Assembly: GCA_029204225.1 (NCBI GenBank)
Contig: CM055113.1
Location: forward strand, 30,321,524 to 30,385,523
DNA: 64,000 nucleotides
Source: Diphasiastrum complanatum
Lineage: Eukaryota; Streptophyta; Lycopodiopsida; Lycopodiales; Lycopodiaceae
Direction: 5' to 3'
Translations under genes and position numbers: made by a program
In this document: in pieces, positions 33,434 through 48,047 of the stretch
How the letters are laid out: each line of letters opens with the position of its first letter
Numbering within the stretch: position 1 is the stretch's first letter
The notes under the pieces: generated by a model
Told to the model about the DNA's origin: nothing
The model's input: only the letters and a program-made list of their open reading frames with translations
The model's database searches: none

Positions 33434-33510
33434 GTGGATGAACACTTTCCTTTGTGGATGAACATTCTCCTTAAGTGGATGAACCTTCTCCTTAAGTGGA
33501 TGACAAATAC
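33434..33510 (+). repeat. Short tandem repeat, four units of about 21 bp, in the leader
   Basis: GTGGATGAACNTTCTCCTTAA-like units start at 33434, 33454, 33475 and 33496. They sit in the untranslated leader (33152-34285) of the Copia element. Confidence 0.8.
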
Positions 33511-34285
33511 TCTTTGAGTGATATTGTATTTCTCCAAAAGGCTGAGCAAAGCTCCCACTTGGATGAAAGATCCCCTTTTGGGTGAACAGATTGTCAACAA
33601 TCTTTTGCATAAATTTTGGTGTACTTTGTTGAGCATGTAAGTAACTCTCCTTTTGTAATTCGATTGGATCATTTGCTGAAAGGTTTTAACCATTAAGCAA
33701 ATGTGTTTTAAAGTTATTAACAAGTTGAGGAACATTCTCATGTGAAGTGATCTTAGATCTACATCTAAACACCAAGATTTGACAAGCTAGTGAAGCTAGT
33801 CTTGTGATTCACTAAGTGTGCTCTTTCATTCACCTCTAAAGCTTGTATTTATCATTTGCTGGAGCTATAAACTTTTAGAAGTGTGGTTTACATGTGGTTT
33901 TACAGGTTGGATCAATATCTTAGTGTGTTGATCATATGTTGATCAAGTTTGTTCAATTCTAGGTATTCTAGCCTAGTCTTTTGTATTTTCTAAGAATGCA
34001 AGTAACTCCACACCATAACTTGATTTGGTCACTTGCTGGAAAGTTTGAGAGCTTAAGCAAGAGTGTGTTCAGGTTGGTTTGAGTTTGTAGTCCCTTCTTA
34101 GTGTGTGCAAAGTGTTGCATGTGTTTCAATCTTCCTTTCTATGCTTGGAAACCAGCCAGGTTCAAGATAGAAGTGTTTTAGGGTCCTAAATCTTCTTACA
34201 TATCCTTATCCATCATTTGTTGAGAGGAAAGTGAGTGCTAGGTGCATTAGGACAGAGCCTAAAAGTTGAAAAATCATTATATTCA

Positions 34286-35200
34286 TGGCTTCCAATCACG
34301 GGATCATGTTAGAAACTAATGATAGGTTGCGTTCATCAAACTACTCTACTTGGAAAGTGAGGATGGAATCCTTAATGATAGGTTGCGTTCATCAAACTAC
34401 TCTACTTGGAAAGTGAGGATGGAATCCTTACTTGAGTTGAATGAACTTATGGACATAGTTGCAGGAACTGAAGAGAGACCACCCATAGCTCAAGAGCAAC
34501 AAAGTTTGATAAGAAGGCTAAAAGGGCTCTTCATATCATCAAAATGAATGTTACCAATGAACTTCTCAAGGAAGTTGGTAAGTGTCAAAGTGCAAGTGAA
34601 GCATGGAATGCCTTGAAGAAACTCTTTGAATCAAAGTCCACATCTAGGGTATTGACCCTAAGGAGGCAAATATTTTCTAGTAGACAAAGAGAGGGGAAAA
34701 GTGCTCATGCATTTGTCTTGGTCTTTAAGTGATGATCTAACATGCATTGATGAAAGCATAAAAGATAGTGAAATAGTCCAGGTTATGTTGAATGGTTTGC
34801 TAGATGAACATGCTAACCTTGTGCAAAGTTTTGCCATTTAAAGAGCCTTGTCAAGTGTGGTTGACTTGCAAGAAATCTTATTGGATGAAGAACATAGGTT
34901 GCAATCAAAGCTTGATGGTGCACCCTTGCAAGGTGGAGGTGAAGAGGCTTTCTTCACAAAAGGCAAAGTCAAAGGAAAGTAAAGGCAAAGGGAAATGGTC
35001 CAAAGTTGGTAACTTGGATCATGATGATCACTCTTCCTCCTCTTCTACTTCTTTTAGAAAGAAAGATAAGTCAAAGTTCAAGTGCCTTTATTGTGAAATA
35101 AAATGTCATTTTGCTAATGAATGTCATAAGAAGAAAAGAGAGCAAGGTGAGAGGCAAGGAAATCTAGCAATAGATGAAGAAGAGGATATCATTTCTTAAT
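34286..35200 (+). pseudogene. Copia gag with CCHC knuckle, frame-broken
   Basis: The ATG at 34286 gives MASNHGIMLETNDRLRSSNY then STWKVRMESL, after which a 56-bp duplication breaks the frame. Next come ELMDIVAGTEERPPIAQEQQ, MNVTNELLKEVGKC, NALKKLFESKSTSRVLTLRR, DDLTCIDESIKDSEIVQVML and the knuckle CLYCEIKCHFANECHKKK (C-x2-C-x4-H-x4-C, about 35081-35132) after a Lys/Ser-rich linker. At least four frame changes lie between 34550 and 34950. Same family as the minus-strand gag at 25080-25490. Confidence 0.85.
34321..34432 (+). repeat. Exact tandem duplication of 56 bp in gag
   Basis: GATAGGTTGCGTTCATCAAA...GAATCCTTAAT at 34321-34376 is repeated from 34377. The copies are identical for more than 50 bp, so it is recent. 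Since 56 is not a multiple of 3 it shifts the gag frame. Confidence 0.95.
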
Positions 35201-35208
35201 CTCTTGTT

Positions 35209-35850
35209 ATGACTTCAAGTTTGCTTTCACATATAGATGGGAATGATCCTTGGTGGATTGATAGTGGAGCCTCATCTCACATGACAAGACATAAGGAATA
35301 CTTTTCATCCTTATTGTCTTATGAGGGAGAGAGCAACATCATTTATACTGCAAATGATGGTCAATGTGACATCAAAGGCATAGGCACCATTCATATTTCT
35401 CTTTCAACAAATAGGAAAGCTAATCTTGAAAATGTATTGTACATTCCTTCAATCACTAAGAACTAGCTTAGTGTTAGTCAAATGATTGACAAGGGGCTTG
35501 ATGTTGAGTCCATTGGAGATGCTTGTTTGATAAGTAAGTGTGGATCCTTGATTGCTAAAGGAAGAAGGCATGGTAAACTTTTCAAACTGGATGCATGTGT
35601 GATCTCTAAGAATGAAGGATGTATGGCTAAGGAACAATTGACAAACCAAGAAGTTTGGCATAAGAGGTTGGGCCATCCCAACTTCAAATCTTTGGAGGTA
35701 ATGGCCAAGAAAGAGCATGTTCTTGGTCTCCCTAAAAGTCTTGTTGCAAATAATACATTTTGTGAACATTGTGCCTTGTCCAAATCTCATAGACTTGCTT
35801 ATTCTAGATCTACTTCTAGATCTAAAGAAGCTTTTCAACTTGTGCATTCG
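35209..35850 (+). pseudogene. Copia protease and integrase finger
   Basis: WWIDSGASSHMTRHKEYFSS (35252-35310) is the aspartic protease site. GIGTIHISLSTNRKANLENV continues the domain to a stop at 35464. GKLFKLDACVISKNEGCMAK leads into the integrase finger WHKRLGHPNFKSLEVMAKKE...FCEHCALSKSHRLAYSRSTS (HHCC residues present). Interrupted at 35850 by a solo LTR and resumed at 36579. Confidence 0.9.
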
Positions 35851-36578
35851 TGTGAAGTTATTAGCACGTGTGAACTTCACCACACACCCTACAGGACCTT
35901 ACTAAGGTGTTGTGATTGCACAAGATTGATCAAAGAACAGTATGCTTGAAAAATCTAAGGCAAGAGCACAATGGCATACATCTGATGAAAAAATCTAACT
36001 CTTCACTATGAGAAATGAATGTCATAAAAAATTCTAAGTGTTCAGTATGGGAAAAAAAGAGGCTACTCTCAAGTAGAGAGAGAAAATCATACATAGAAAA
36101 CTCGGGTAGAAAGAGAATGAGTCCAAAATACCAAAATCTCAATATTCACAATGTGGCAAAACATGCCCAGCTTTCCCTACATGAGAGACACTCGAATTCC
36201 TACAGTGGAGTTGCATGGAAAGTCCACTTAACTAAACTAATTCACCTACCAGAGATCCACATGTGTAACTGCATGTATGTTGCATGTACTGCATGTCAGC
36301 TCATAAAATTGCCTAGACATGTGTAGATCACAGAAACTACTTTGCATGTTGCATGCACTGATTGCATGTGGCTTGCATGCATACAGTAAGACTTTGCATG
36401 CTATCTAAACATCTGCATGTCATCATAATTGAACCTATCTAACTCAAATCCGAGCTACACTAGAAGGATATGTGCTCAATTCACACTCCTTATATGTACA
36501 ACATGAAATCTAGTGGAAATCATCATGGACATGACCCCAAACTCGAGATAGGAAGATAATATTTTAATAATCTTTACA
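35851..36578 (-). repeat. Solo LTR with perfect 5-bp target duplication ATTCG
   Basis: TGTGAAGTTATTAGC...AATCTTTACA, 728 bp, TG to CA. ATTCG stands at 35846-35850 and 36579-36583, and the integrase reading continues as LVHSDLHSFSTTSNGG once the insert is skipped. The left part (CACGTGTGAACTTCACC, then CTCAAGTAGAGAGAGAAAAT) resembles the LTRs at 51567 and 59341, whose elements are on the minus strand. Confidence 0.85.
36268..36422 (+). repeat. Cluster of TGCATG/CATGCA words in the solo LTR
   Basis: At least ten GCATG words in about 155 bp (for example TTGCATGTTGCATGCACTGA and TTGCATGCATACAG). TGCATG is the core of the plant RY element; binding here is not implied. Confidence 0.7.
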
Positions 36579-37453
36579 ATTCGGATCTTCATTCTTTTAG
36601 TACAACTAGCAATGGTGGGACAAAACTGTATGCAACTTTTATTGATGACTTTAGTAGGCATACTTGGGTCTATTTTCTTAAAACCAAGGATGAAGTGTTT
36701 GCTGCATTTGTGGGTGGAGTTGCCACTCCAAATCAGCCTTCAAGGAGGACTCAAAGGCAAAGGACTAAGCCATCAAGGCTAACCTATGATGAAAAAGGAA
36801 AGCAAGTGGTGGAGAACCCTAACTTTGCTTTTCTTACCTCTTTTGATGAACCAACTTGTGTAGGTGAAGCAATTCAAAAGGAGGAATGGATCCAAGCCAT
36901 GAATCATGAGCATCAAGCACTCATCAAGAACAACACTTGGAGGTTGGCGGAACTTCCAAAAGGCAAGAGGACAATTGGGTGTACGTGGATCTTCAAAATC
37001 AAGACAAAAGAAAATGGATCAATCAAAAGGTACAAGGCAAGATTGGTGGCAAAAGGGTATGCTCAAGAGTATGGCATTGACTATGATGAGACCTTTGCAC
37101 CTGTGGCAAAGATGGTAACAATTCAAACCCTTATCTCTCTTGCAACTCTTTATGGTTGGGACATGTGGAAAATGGATGTTACTAATGCTTTCTTGAATGG
37201 TGATGTTGAAGAGGAAATCTACGTGGAGCAACCTAAGGGCTATGTTTCACATGATGAGCCTAATTATATGTGTTTTCTACAAAAGAGCTTGTATGGGCTT
37301 AAGCAAGCACCAAGAAGTTGGTATGCTAAGCTCAATTCCTTCTTACTCTCTCAAAACTTCATCATGAGTGAGTATGATCATTCTCTCTACTTTAGATTGA
37401 ATGATAATGGTGACATCACTTTGCTTTTGATCTATGTTGATGACATATCTTAA
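36579..37453 (+). pseudogene. Copia integrase remnant joined to RT
   Basis: TKLYATFIDDFSRHTWVYFL, KTKDEVFAAF (first integrase Asp region) then abruptly VGGVATPNQPSRRTQRQRTK, which belongs to the linker before RT. About 600-700 bp with the rest of the integrase core is gone. RT: WIQAMNHEHQALIKNNTWRL, IGCTWIFKIKTKENGSIKRY, ARLVAKGYAQEYGIDYDETF, KMDVTNAFLNGDVEEEIYVE (motif A), SLYGLKQAPRSWYAK and LLIYVDDIS-stop. The stop at 37451 directly follows YVDD. Otherwise 252 codons are open. Confidence 0.9.
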
Positions 37454-38370
37454 GTGGTGATAGCAATGAAGATAAAGATGACATCAAGATGGCACTTAAA
37501 AGTAAGTTTGAGATACAAGATCTTGGTAAGCTTCACTATATCTTAGTAATAGAGATTGTTAGGACCTCTAGTTCTACTTTCATTTGTCAAGAGAAGTATT
37601 CTAACTCTATTCTAAAAAGATTTCATATGGAAAATTGCAAAGTAGTCTCTACTCCTATGGAATCAAATGTAAAGCTATCTATAAGAGGTGATGAAAGATC
37701 CTTTAAAGACATTATTGTCTATAGAAAGCTCATAGGATCTCTTATTTGGTTAACCATCACAAGACCTGATCTAAGCTATGTGGTTGGTAAAATAAGTCAA
37801 TTCATGCAAGATTCTAGTGAGGCTCATTGGAAGCTAGGAAAGAGATACCTCTCGGGATCTAGAGATTTTGGCATCTTGTATGAAGGATCTTCACCTAACC
37901 TTTGTGGTTTGGATAGGAGGTCAACAAGTGCATTTGCAATATATCTTGGAGAGGGAGCTCTCTCATGGCAGCAACCTACTATCTCTCTATCTTCCACTGA
38001 GGCCGAGTACAACGCATTGACAACATGCACCAAGGAGATGCTTTGGATAAAGAGGATGCTATTGGATCTTCACTTGCTAGATTATAAGAAGACACCAATT
38101 ATCTATTGTGACAACCTTTCAGCCCAAAGCTTGGCAACCAATCCAGTTTTCCATGCTAGAAGCAAGCACATTGAGATTGCTCATCAGTTTGTGAGGGATC
38201 ATGTCATTGCCAAAGAGGTGGAGCTTCAACATGTCTCTTCATTGGAGTGTGTGGCTGATATCATCACCAAACCATTGGGAAAGGACCTGTATTACAAGCA
38301 TAGATCTAATCTTGGAATGTGTTCAAGATCTATGTTAAAACTAGCATCCAATGTTGAAGAGGGAGTGTGA
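37454..38370 (+). pseudogene. Copia RT connection and RNase H
   Basis: Open 37489-38370: KSKFEIQDLGKLHYIL, STPMESNVKL, LIGSLIWLTITRPDLSYVVG, then RNase H. At SSPNLCGLDRRSTSAFAIYL the usual YTDaDWAGD segment, which carries the first catalytic Asp, is missing (about ten codons, in frame). LSSTEAEYNALTTCTKEMLW, YCDNLSAQSLATNPVFHARS, KHIEIAHQFVRDHV and ADIITKPLGKD complete the domain. The ORF ends EEGV-stop, the stop lying in the first bases of the 3' LTR. Confidence 0.9.
38353..38365 (+). promoter_or_regulatory. Copia polypurine tract
   Basis: GTTGAAGAGGGAG immediately before TGTGAAAATT. Confidence 0.75.
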
Positions 38371-39008
38371 AAATTGTCAACATTTCCTAGCTAGTTTGAG
38401 GCCTAAATTGGCAATTTTTGTACATAGTTTTGGATCTAACCTTTCACATGTGTCAAAGTGGCCTAGATACTTTTATTTTAGTATATATTTCAAATTGAAG
38501 AAGTGGACCTTCGAAATGACACCAAAATCATGTTATTTGGACATATAGGCCAAAATTGGCTATTTTAGGCTACTAGTGCCCTAAAATTGGGTCCTAAGTT
38601 CTAGAGAGAGGAGAGAGAGTCATCTCTCTCACCTATACTAGGCTGAAATTTGTGGAGAACAGGTTGGAGAAACTTATTGTATTGTTGAGAGAGATCAATA
38701 GATCATTGTCACAATTTCTTCCTCCATTGAGAGCATTGCTTTGTGTATTGTCTTCAAGCTATTGTGTATGATCTTAGGAGAATTCCAAAAGTGGTAGGTT
38801 GCTGTAGTAAGGCCTTTTTGCTCTTATTTTTGGCTGCAATAATTTCCTTTCATTAGTTTCTTTTGTCTCTTGAATGTTTTGTCAAGTTCATGTGTATCAA
38901 AGGTAGCATTAGGATGCTTTGCCATTTCTAGCTTTTGTAGCTTGTTGTGCAAAGATCTTAGCCAAGTATTTTGGGAGTTTGGATCCATTCAAGATCCACT
39001 TTTTCACA
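38366..39008 (+). repeat. Copia 3' LTR
   Basis: TGTGAAAATTGTCAAC...ACTTTTTCACA, 643 bp. Its last half matches the 5' LTR at 32860-33136 closely. The first half aligns only patchily. Confidence 0.85.
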
Positions 39009-42391
<3,383 letters not shown>

Positions 42392-43190
42392 CCAAGTCGT
42401 CATATCATCGTATCAGGATGAGTGCCATACTGATCAGCTTACGAATAGTTGGTCCGTATCAGTTCATTTGCATTAAGAGCAAATCCATGCTATACTGACC
42501 CAAGTAACACTTACAATGTAAGGTATGTCACGCACTGTTGTCCATACTCCTGAGCATATCCATGCTTTCCAGTTGTATCTCACCAAAAGTCTAAAGTAAC
42601 ACTAACAGACGAAAAGTGAAGTGTTACCATGAATGTTATATCAGAATGATATAACATCCATGATATCAAGACATTGTATAGGAAAGATATGATTAATACA
42701 GAGTAAGAGACTGCCAATGTTTATACTGGGTAGTAGGACAGATTCGTGCCATTCTACTCCCTTAGCATAAACTATGATTCTTACACATATCCATGCTGTC
42801 TAAGATCATAATACTGGAGTCCTTACTGTTACTTTTGTTGACAAATTCTTATTTCAAGGTATTTTAGTTTGATTTGAGTGTGGTCTTATGTCGTTACTTA
42901 CTTTTGAACAAGGGAAGTAGAAAAGCGGAAAGAAAAAGTGAATTTGTGTAGAGTAATGATATAGCATAGCCTTTATGGAACCAAAACTACTATACTTACC
43001 AGAGATCCAGTTGGTTGCATACCTCTCAATAGTGAGTAGTTGGTTCAAGAAAGAACCAAGTAATATTCTGATGAAGCCGGAGCAGTATAATGAAGCTACA
43101 ACATGAGATATCATTAGCTTCATACTATGAGATCAAAAGATCTAGGAACACTTGTAAAGAGGGCACATATGTAAGAGCTAAGCTTAAATG
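42392..43190. other. Gene-free stretch
   Basis: No coding motif. Phrases such as CTGAGCATATCCATGCTTTC recur in variant form (42470-42500, 42550-42575, 42783-42805), a loose short repeat. Confidence 0.4.
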
Positions 43191-43725
43191 TGTCCATCCT
43201 TCCATCGCTGGTTGGAGGAGGCTTTTAAAGTGAAGGAGTCTATGAACATATAGCATAAGTTCATGGTCCATCATTGGACAGTTAGCCATAAATGAATTTA
43301 TAGTATTAACATTTGAAAAGGAGTTCACTTTCCTGTCCATCGCTGGAACAATAGGGTTTTTATGTGTAAGTTGGTGAGTAAGTGTGAGTCCATCATGCGT
43401 ATGCTATCCATCACTGGATAGAACATAAAAATATTGAAAAACACTCATCTTTTGGACAATATGCAGCGATCTGTCCATCATTGGACAATGCCAATTCTAA
43501 TCACAAAAAGTGCAGATAGTATGTGTAGGACTGAGGCAACCCTCCATCACTGCTCTCTGAGCCATAAAGAGCAAGTTATGGCATGGAAAACCCGTAATTA
43601 TATCATTACTATCACCTACGTTTTTAGAAGATTATCACATAACCAAAACTGTCCATCGTTGCCTACTGAGGTAGGATGGACGGTTTCAAGAATCAAAAAG
43701 TGACATTGTTGTCCATCGTTGGACC
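43191..43725. repeat. Cluster of about eight TGTCCATC-N-TGGACA palindromic words
   Basis: Perfect inverted forms at 43405-43420 (TATCCATCACTGGATA) and 43472-43487 (TGTCCATCATTGGACA). Near-perfect ones lie at 43265-43280, 43334-43350 and 43710-43725, half or degraded ones at about 43191, 43542 and 43650. Each has arms of about 6 bp around TC(A/G)(T/C) and spacing is mostly 65-110 bp. The words between copies are not alike, so this is not a simple tandem repeat. Confidence 0.75.
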
Positions 43726-44152
43726 TCGATGTGTGGAAAGTAGAGCAAATACGAGAGGAGTGTAAGAGAGAAGCAGATACATACTGTAAGCTATTAAATC
43801 GTGGATCCATAGGTAGGTAGGGCGCACTTTTAGTGAGTGACAGAGGAGCAAAGTTCTTCACCGGTGTTGTAAAGCAAAAGGGTTGAAAAGAGCATGCACT
43901 TATAGTGCCCATTAAGGTAGTAACCTGGAAGGAGAGAGTGGGAGTGGGAAATTCCATTTCCCTCCAAATTATTTTAAACAGACCAAACCATTTCAAATAT
44001 TTGTGAGAAACTCTCTAAGTTAAAAATGGAACTTCATCATATGCAAGGGTACGACAATAAAAAAAAACCTTGTAAGTTTGAAGTAGCGGTATGTCAGTAT
44101 CTGTCCACTTTTCTGTTAATGCAGTAGGGTGAAACTGAACAAAGAAGCATCC

Positions 44153-44154
<2 letters not shown>
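43726..44154. other. No recognisable gene
   Basis: No motif seen on either strand. Confidence 0.4.
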
Positions 44155-44247
<93 letters not shown>

Positions 44248-44254
44248 AGGGAGG
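44155..44254 (+). repeat. Microsatellite (GA)43 with GGGA tail
   Basis: GA repeats 44155-44241 followed by GGGAGGGAGGGAGG. Confidence 0.97.
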
Positions 44255-44850
44255 TCGATAATGGAGAATTAGAGTTAACGGATGGTAGGGCTAGATTATC
44301 ATCATAAGCTTGCACAACTACTTAAAAATAAGCTTTGCTCTCATAGGATCAAACTAATATGTGACATGAAAAAAAAAATCAACTTTCTATTTTAATTGTC
44401 TTGTCTTTGCTTGGAAATATATAGGGTGTGAAGGAAGGTGAAGAAAAGTCCCTACAATTTTGGCATTGTTGTCGAGGAGCGATTGCCACTATTTTTAGTT
44501 TGTTAGCTTGGTTGTGATGCTTGGATGGTTGTTAGCTTGCATTTACGCATAATGATTTTTGCATTATAGGGTCAGAATTACATTTTTTTGGTCATTTAGG
44601 ATTATATTTTGATTATCTGAATAATTTTGATTGGAATTCTTGCTTGTAATTCCTTGTGATTGATGAGTAGGGAAGGAGATACTATACATCAATGCTAAGA
44701 TCCACTTGAAAAAAAGAAAATTAGAAAAATACCAAAAAATGTTTACTTTTTTACAATTTGGGAGAGAAGAAGGGCAAAAATGTCATCATAGTTGTTAAGG
44801 TTTTTTTTCTTTGGAACTAATCCTCATTGACTTGTAGGGAATGAATAAAA
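44255..44850. other. No recognisable gene
   Basis: AT-rich sequence with no coding motif. It may include the leader of the gag element that follows. Confidence 0.4.
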
Positions 44851-45760
44851 GATGTCTTGGTTACTCGATTCAAGCCAATGAAGTTTCTACAAGATCCATT
44901 CTTTTTGCTAAGTAAGATCAAGATGGGGAAGAAAGAGATGTTCAAAATGGATCAAATATCTTCAATCAGAATGTAATCCAGAATTGACTCCAAATCATTC
45001 AATGATTATGTGATTTATAGGCATCAGACGTGAAGTCAAGCGAAGGGAGCAATATGTGAAATTGCAACAAGCAATGGAACATGTGGTGTGGGAGGAAGAT
45101 GAAAAGTCATATGATGAACCCAATATTGAAATCTTGACTTATATAGCTGGGCAAACCACCACCACCTCTACTAGCATTGCATCTTCAAACCTCAATGCAA
45201 TTGCATATTTGATGATGGATCTATTTGAAATGTTGGGCCAAAGGCAACAGTTTTGGATGGAGCAACTGCAAGCATAGCTTGAAGAAAAATTCAAATTATC
45301 AGAAGCTAATGTTGCTAAGATAGCGGAAGTTTATGAAAAAATACAACCATATCCTAGAAAGAAAAATATATGGTGCTCGGGAACCATATAGTAAATGAAT
45401 GTTTGATGATGAAGAAACGTATTGTCATCTTTGTAATCCTCTAGTCATGAAACAACCTTTTGTTCATTCAATCATAGAATCATCTAGAAACATTATCATA
45501 AGTATGGTTATCATCAGGGACCATCAAGAATGGGAGCATAACCACAATAATTGGCACTACTAGCACCTCCAGGTCAACAAGGCCCATGGTCAAACCAAAA
45601 GGGGATTTACTATTTCTCGAGGCAAGACCTTCGAGCAACGAGCCAGTTTTCAGCGATGGTCATTGTTGAGCCCTTGTGTTTGTTATGGACCATGGCATAG
45701 AGACTTTCAAAAACACCCCATTCTCCACTTATTGGTGGTTTTTGAGAGTAAAATATAGGT
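44851..45760 (+). pseudogene. Second copy of the four-knuckle gag
   Basis: DVLVTRFKPMKFLQDPFFLL, WIKYLQSECNPELTPNHSMI (after a shift) and IRREVKRREQYVKLQQAMEH line up with 18040-18300. Knuckle traces NHIVNEC and YCHLCNPL (about 45380-45450), YGYHQGPSRMG (about 45500) and VCYGPWHRDFQKHP (about 45680) follow the same order as in the first copy. More stops and small deletions than copy 1. No protease or pol follows that I can recognise. Confidence 0.7.
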
Positions 45761-46902
45761 GTTTACAAATGCCTAAATGGGGTATTTTTCGAACCAATAA
45801 AAAAGAAGCCATACATCATTGTGTGATAGAATTGATGGTGGTTGTCAAGCAATATGCCAAGTATTCTCTGGGATTGCAAAAGAAAGAGCTATTTGAAATT
45901 GAGAGCTTACACATACAAAATGCAAGATTGTTAGGGTCTAATATGTGACTTATCCTCACAAAATACAAGATTGTTAGGGTCTTTCTTTAGACATGCTTAC
46001 TAGATGATATATTTTCATGTTTTTTCTCTATCTATTACACATGTATTATGTGATACATTTGATTCACCATTAAAAAATATGTTTACCACTAGTGTGATGA
46101 TGTAGATAGATATTCAAAAGAAAATGATTGATGAAACACCCAAATCTTTAACTTTGTAGGAAATAAGCATCATAGGACCATCCAAGATAATGAAACAACT
46201 ATAAAACATGTGTGTTCCAACAAAATGGACAAAAAAAAAGGCTTTATGAAACTTGGTCGAATGTTTAAATTGGCGTTTATTTATAATAGGGACATTTGTT
46301 GTGCCAAAATCAAAGTCTTGCCTAACCAACACTACAGTTTCTTGTTATTGCATAAGAAAATATGATTTTTCATGCTAAGCACATCATGAATACCAAAAAG
46401 AAAGTAAAAAAGTATTTGATAGACCATCATAAAAATGACCAATTTATATCAGAAGGTAATGTGAGAGCTCTGTTTTGTGTGTTGGATAACAGTATTAAGG
46501 ACTACTATGATGTTTTCATAATTCTTATCAATAATAATAACAAAATTGTGTGAAGAGTTACAATAGATATCCATGGAAACATGTTGCATTGATGATAACG
46601 ATAATCACTCATCAAAGCTACACAAGTCATAAGTTGTTGATTGACTAATATTGAATCCTGTCAACAATAGCCTTATCATCCACCAAAGTGCAATGTCTCC
46701 TAGTCTTTGTACATACATGAGAAAACTCTTCAAAATTAGGACCCTCCTCACCTATTTTTGCAATGCATTCTAGATAAACCAAAAAGGACCTATGCTTAGC
46801 CATAAAACATATTCAATAACTAGCACATGCATGACAAGACTAAATTCAATTGATCATATTTCAATCGTGAAATCCAAAAAAAAAAAAAAAAAAAAAAACT
46901 TG
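45761..46902. other. No recognisable gene; 23-A run at 46876-46898
   Basis: Small ORFs without motifs (46362-46553 is Lys/Asn-rich). The A run lies just outside the methyltransferase-like remnant but on the wrong strand to be its tail. Confidence 0.4.
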
Positions 46903-47580
46903 CTACTCGAAGGGTATTGAGAATGTGCGAATCTCATCTCCAAGAATATCGTCTTTGTCCACCATAGGCATGTCAAGCTTTTCCTTCCCCGCATCCGTTA
47001 GTGGCATGAGATACTCTCGCACCAAAACATCATCACAATCAAGAGACAAACAAAGCCTATGTGAATGCCTAACTGCCTTCACAACTGCGCCAATCCTGCA
47101 TCCTAAATCAAGAACAGTTCCTCCTGGAGGACATAGATACTCCATGAGAAACAGCATAGATGGCGCAGACACTCCATGGCACTTTTGTGCTTTTATTGAT
47201 ATTATGTTCATGGTTGGGAAGATAGTGACAAAGTATTTCACTCTCCATGCTCAAATTCAACATGCTACCAACTTTCTTGGAAGAGGTCTTGAATGTGCGT
47301 GAGCAAGAGTTTTTCTTATGGAAGAGAAATCTCATCCAACTACAATGAAACAAGACACAACATTGTGTAAGAAAATGTATACAAACTATAGTAAAAGCAT
47401 CAGAAATAAAGAATAATTTAGAAATTGTCATCTTGATCTTGGTGTCCATGGTTTGACATTTTCCAAATGGGCTCAAACCCATCACAACAAACCTTCGATA
47501 AATGGTCATCCCCATAGCCTTGACATGTCGCTCTGCTACACTTACAAAATCCAAACTTGCAAAAAGTGTTACGTTCACAT
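46903..47580 (-). pseudogene. Possible methyltransferase-like gene remnant, two apparent exons
   Basis: Downstream part: FVTIFPTMNIISIKAQKCHG, VSAPSMLFLMEYLCPPGG and TVLDLGCRIGAVVKAVRH then LCLSLDCDDVLVREYLMP. PGG-x-VLDLxCxxGxxxxA resembles the motif I (SAM-binding) segment of class beta (DNA amino-) methyltransferases, which is preceded by a K/H-x-P..L segment and followed by an acidic end of the next strand. Upstream part: NVTLFASLDFVSVAERHVKA, MGMTIYRRFVVMGLSPFGK. Between them lies a T-rich stretch with a good acceptor (TTTCATTGTAG, ending at 47340 on minus). No DPPY-type catalytic motif is seen. One frame change near 47230. Family call is an inference; it could be a host gene relic. Confidence 0.35.
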
Positions 47581-47660
47581 CCTGAATATGGGATTTAGTA
47601 TAATCCTAGACTTGAATATATGGTAATTATTGGTTATGCCACATCATACTGGATGGGACA

Positions 47661-48029
47661 TGTAAAGTAACTAATAACCTTGTGAGGCCCATACACATTA
47701 TTTGGAGTTAGTACATGGTTTAGGATAGTCAATGCATGTGTAGAGTATCAATAGCAATGGAATTTCTTAATAGGGGAGTTTAGGCCTTGCATGACTACAT
47801 GCACATGGTGGTTTTAGGTCCACGTATATATTGGAAACTCACCCTACTCCATCATTCATTTGGTGTTTCATTGCCAGGTTCTCTCACTCTACTCTTGTTT
47901 CCTATTCCTTGGCTCGGGGGTAGCTTCTGGAGATTGATCGGTTGCTTCTACTTGATTGGGTGGTTTCTCCCCAGTGTGTCCTCTTGTGTTTTGTCTTGTA
48001 AGCAGGATCTTGAGGAGCTTTCCCTTACA
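47661..48029 (+). repeat. Candidate 5' LTR
   Basis: TGTAAAGTAACTAA...TTTCCCTTACA, 369 bp, with mirrored ends TGTAA.G/CTTACA, followed after one base by a primer site. No partner LTR or coding region follows within the window. Confidence 0.55.
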
Positions 48030-48030
48030 T

Positions 48031-48047
48031 TGGTATCAGAGCAAGGC
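48031..48047 (+). promoter_or_regulatory. Primer binding site, initiator-Met tRNA type
   Basis: TGGTATCAGAGCAAGGC, one base after the candidate LTR end. Confidence 0.8.

Noticed and set aside
33434-33510. CRISPR-like array (also 43191-43725)
   Set aside because: Short units without regular unique spacers, in a plant genome; the first is a plain tandem repeat in a Copia leader, the second irregular palindromes.
46876-46898. Poly(A) tail of a retrocopy of the methyltransferase-like sequence
   Set aside because: The A run is on the plus strand; the gene remnant is on the minus strand, so it would be poly(T) at its 3' end.
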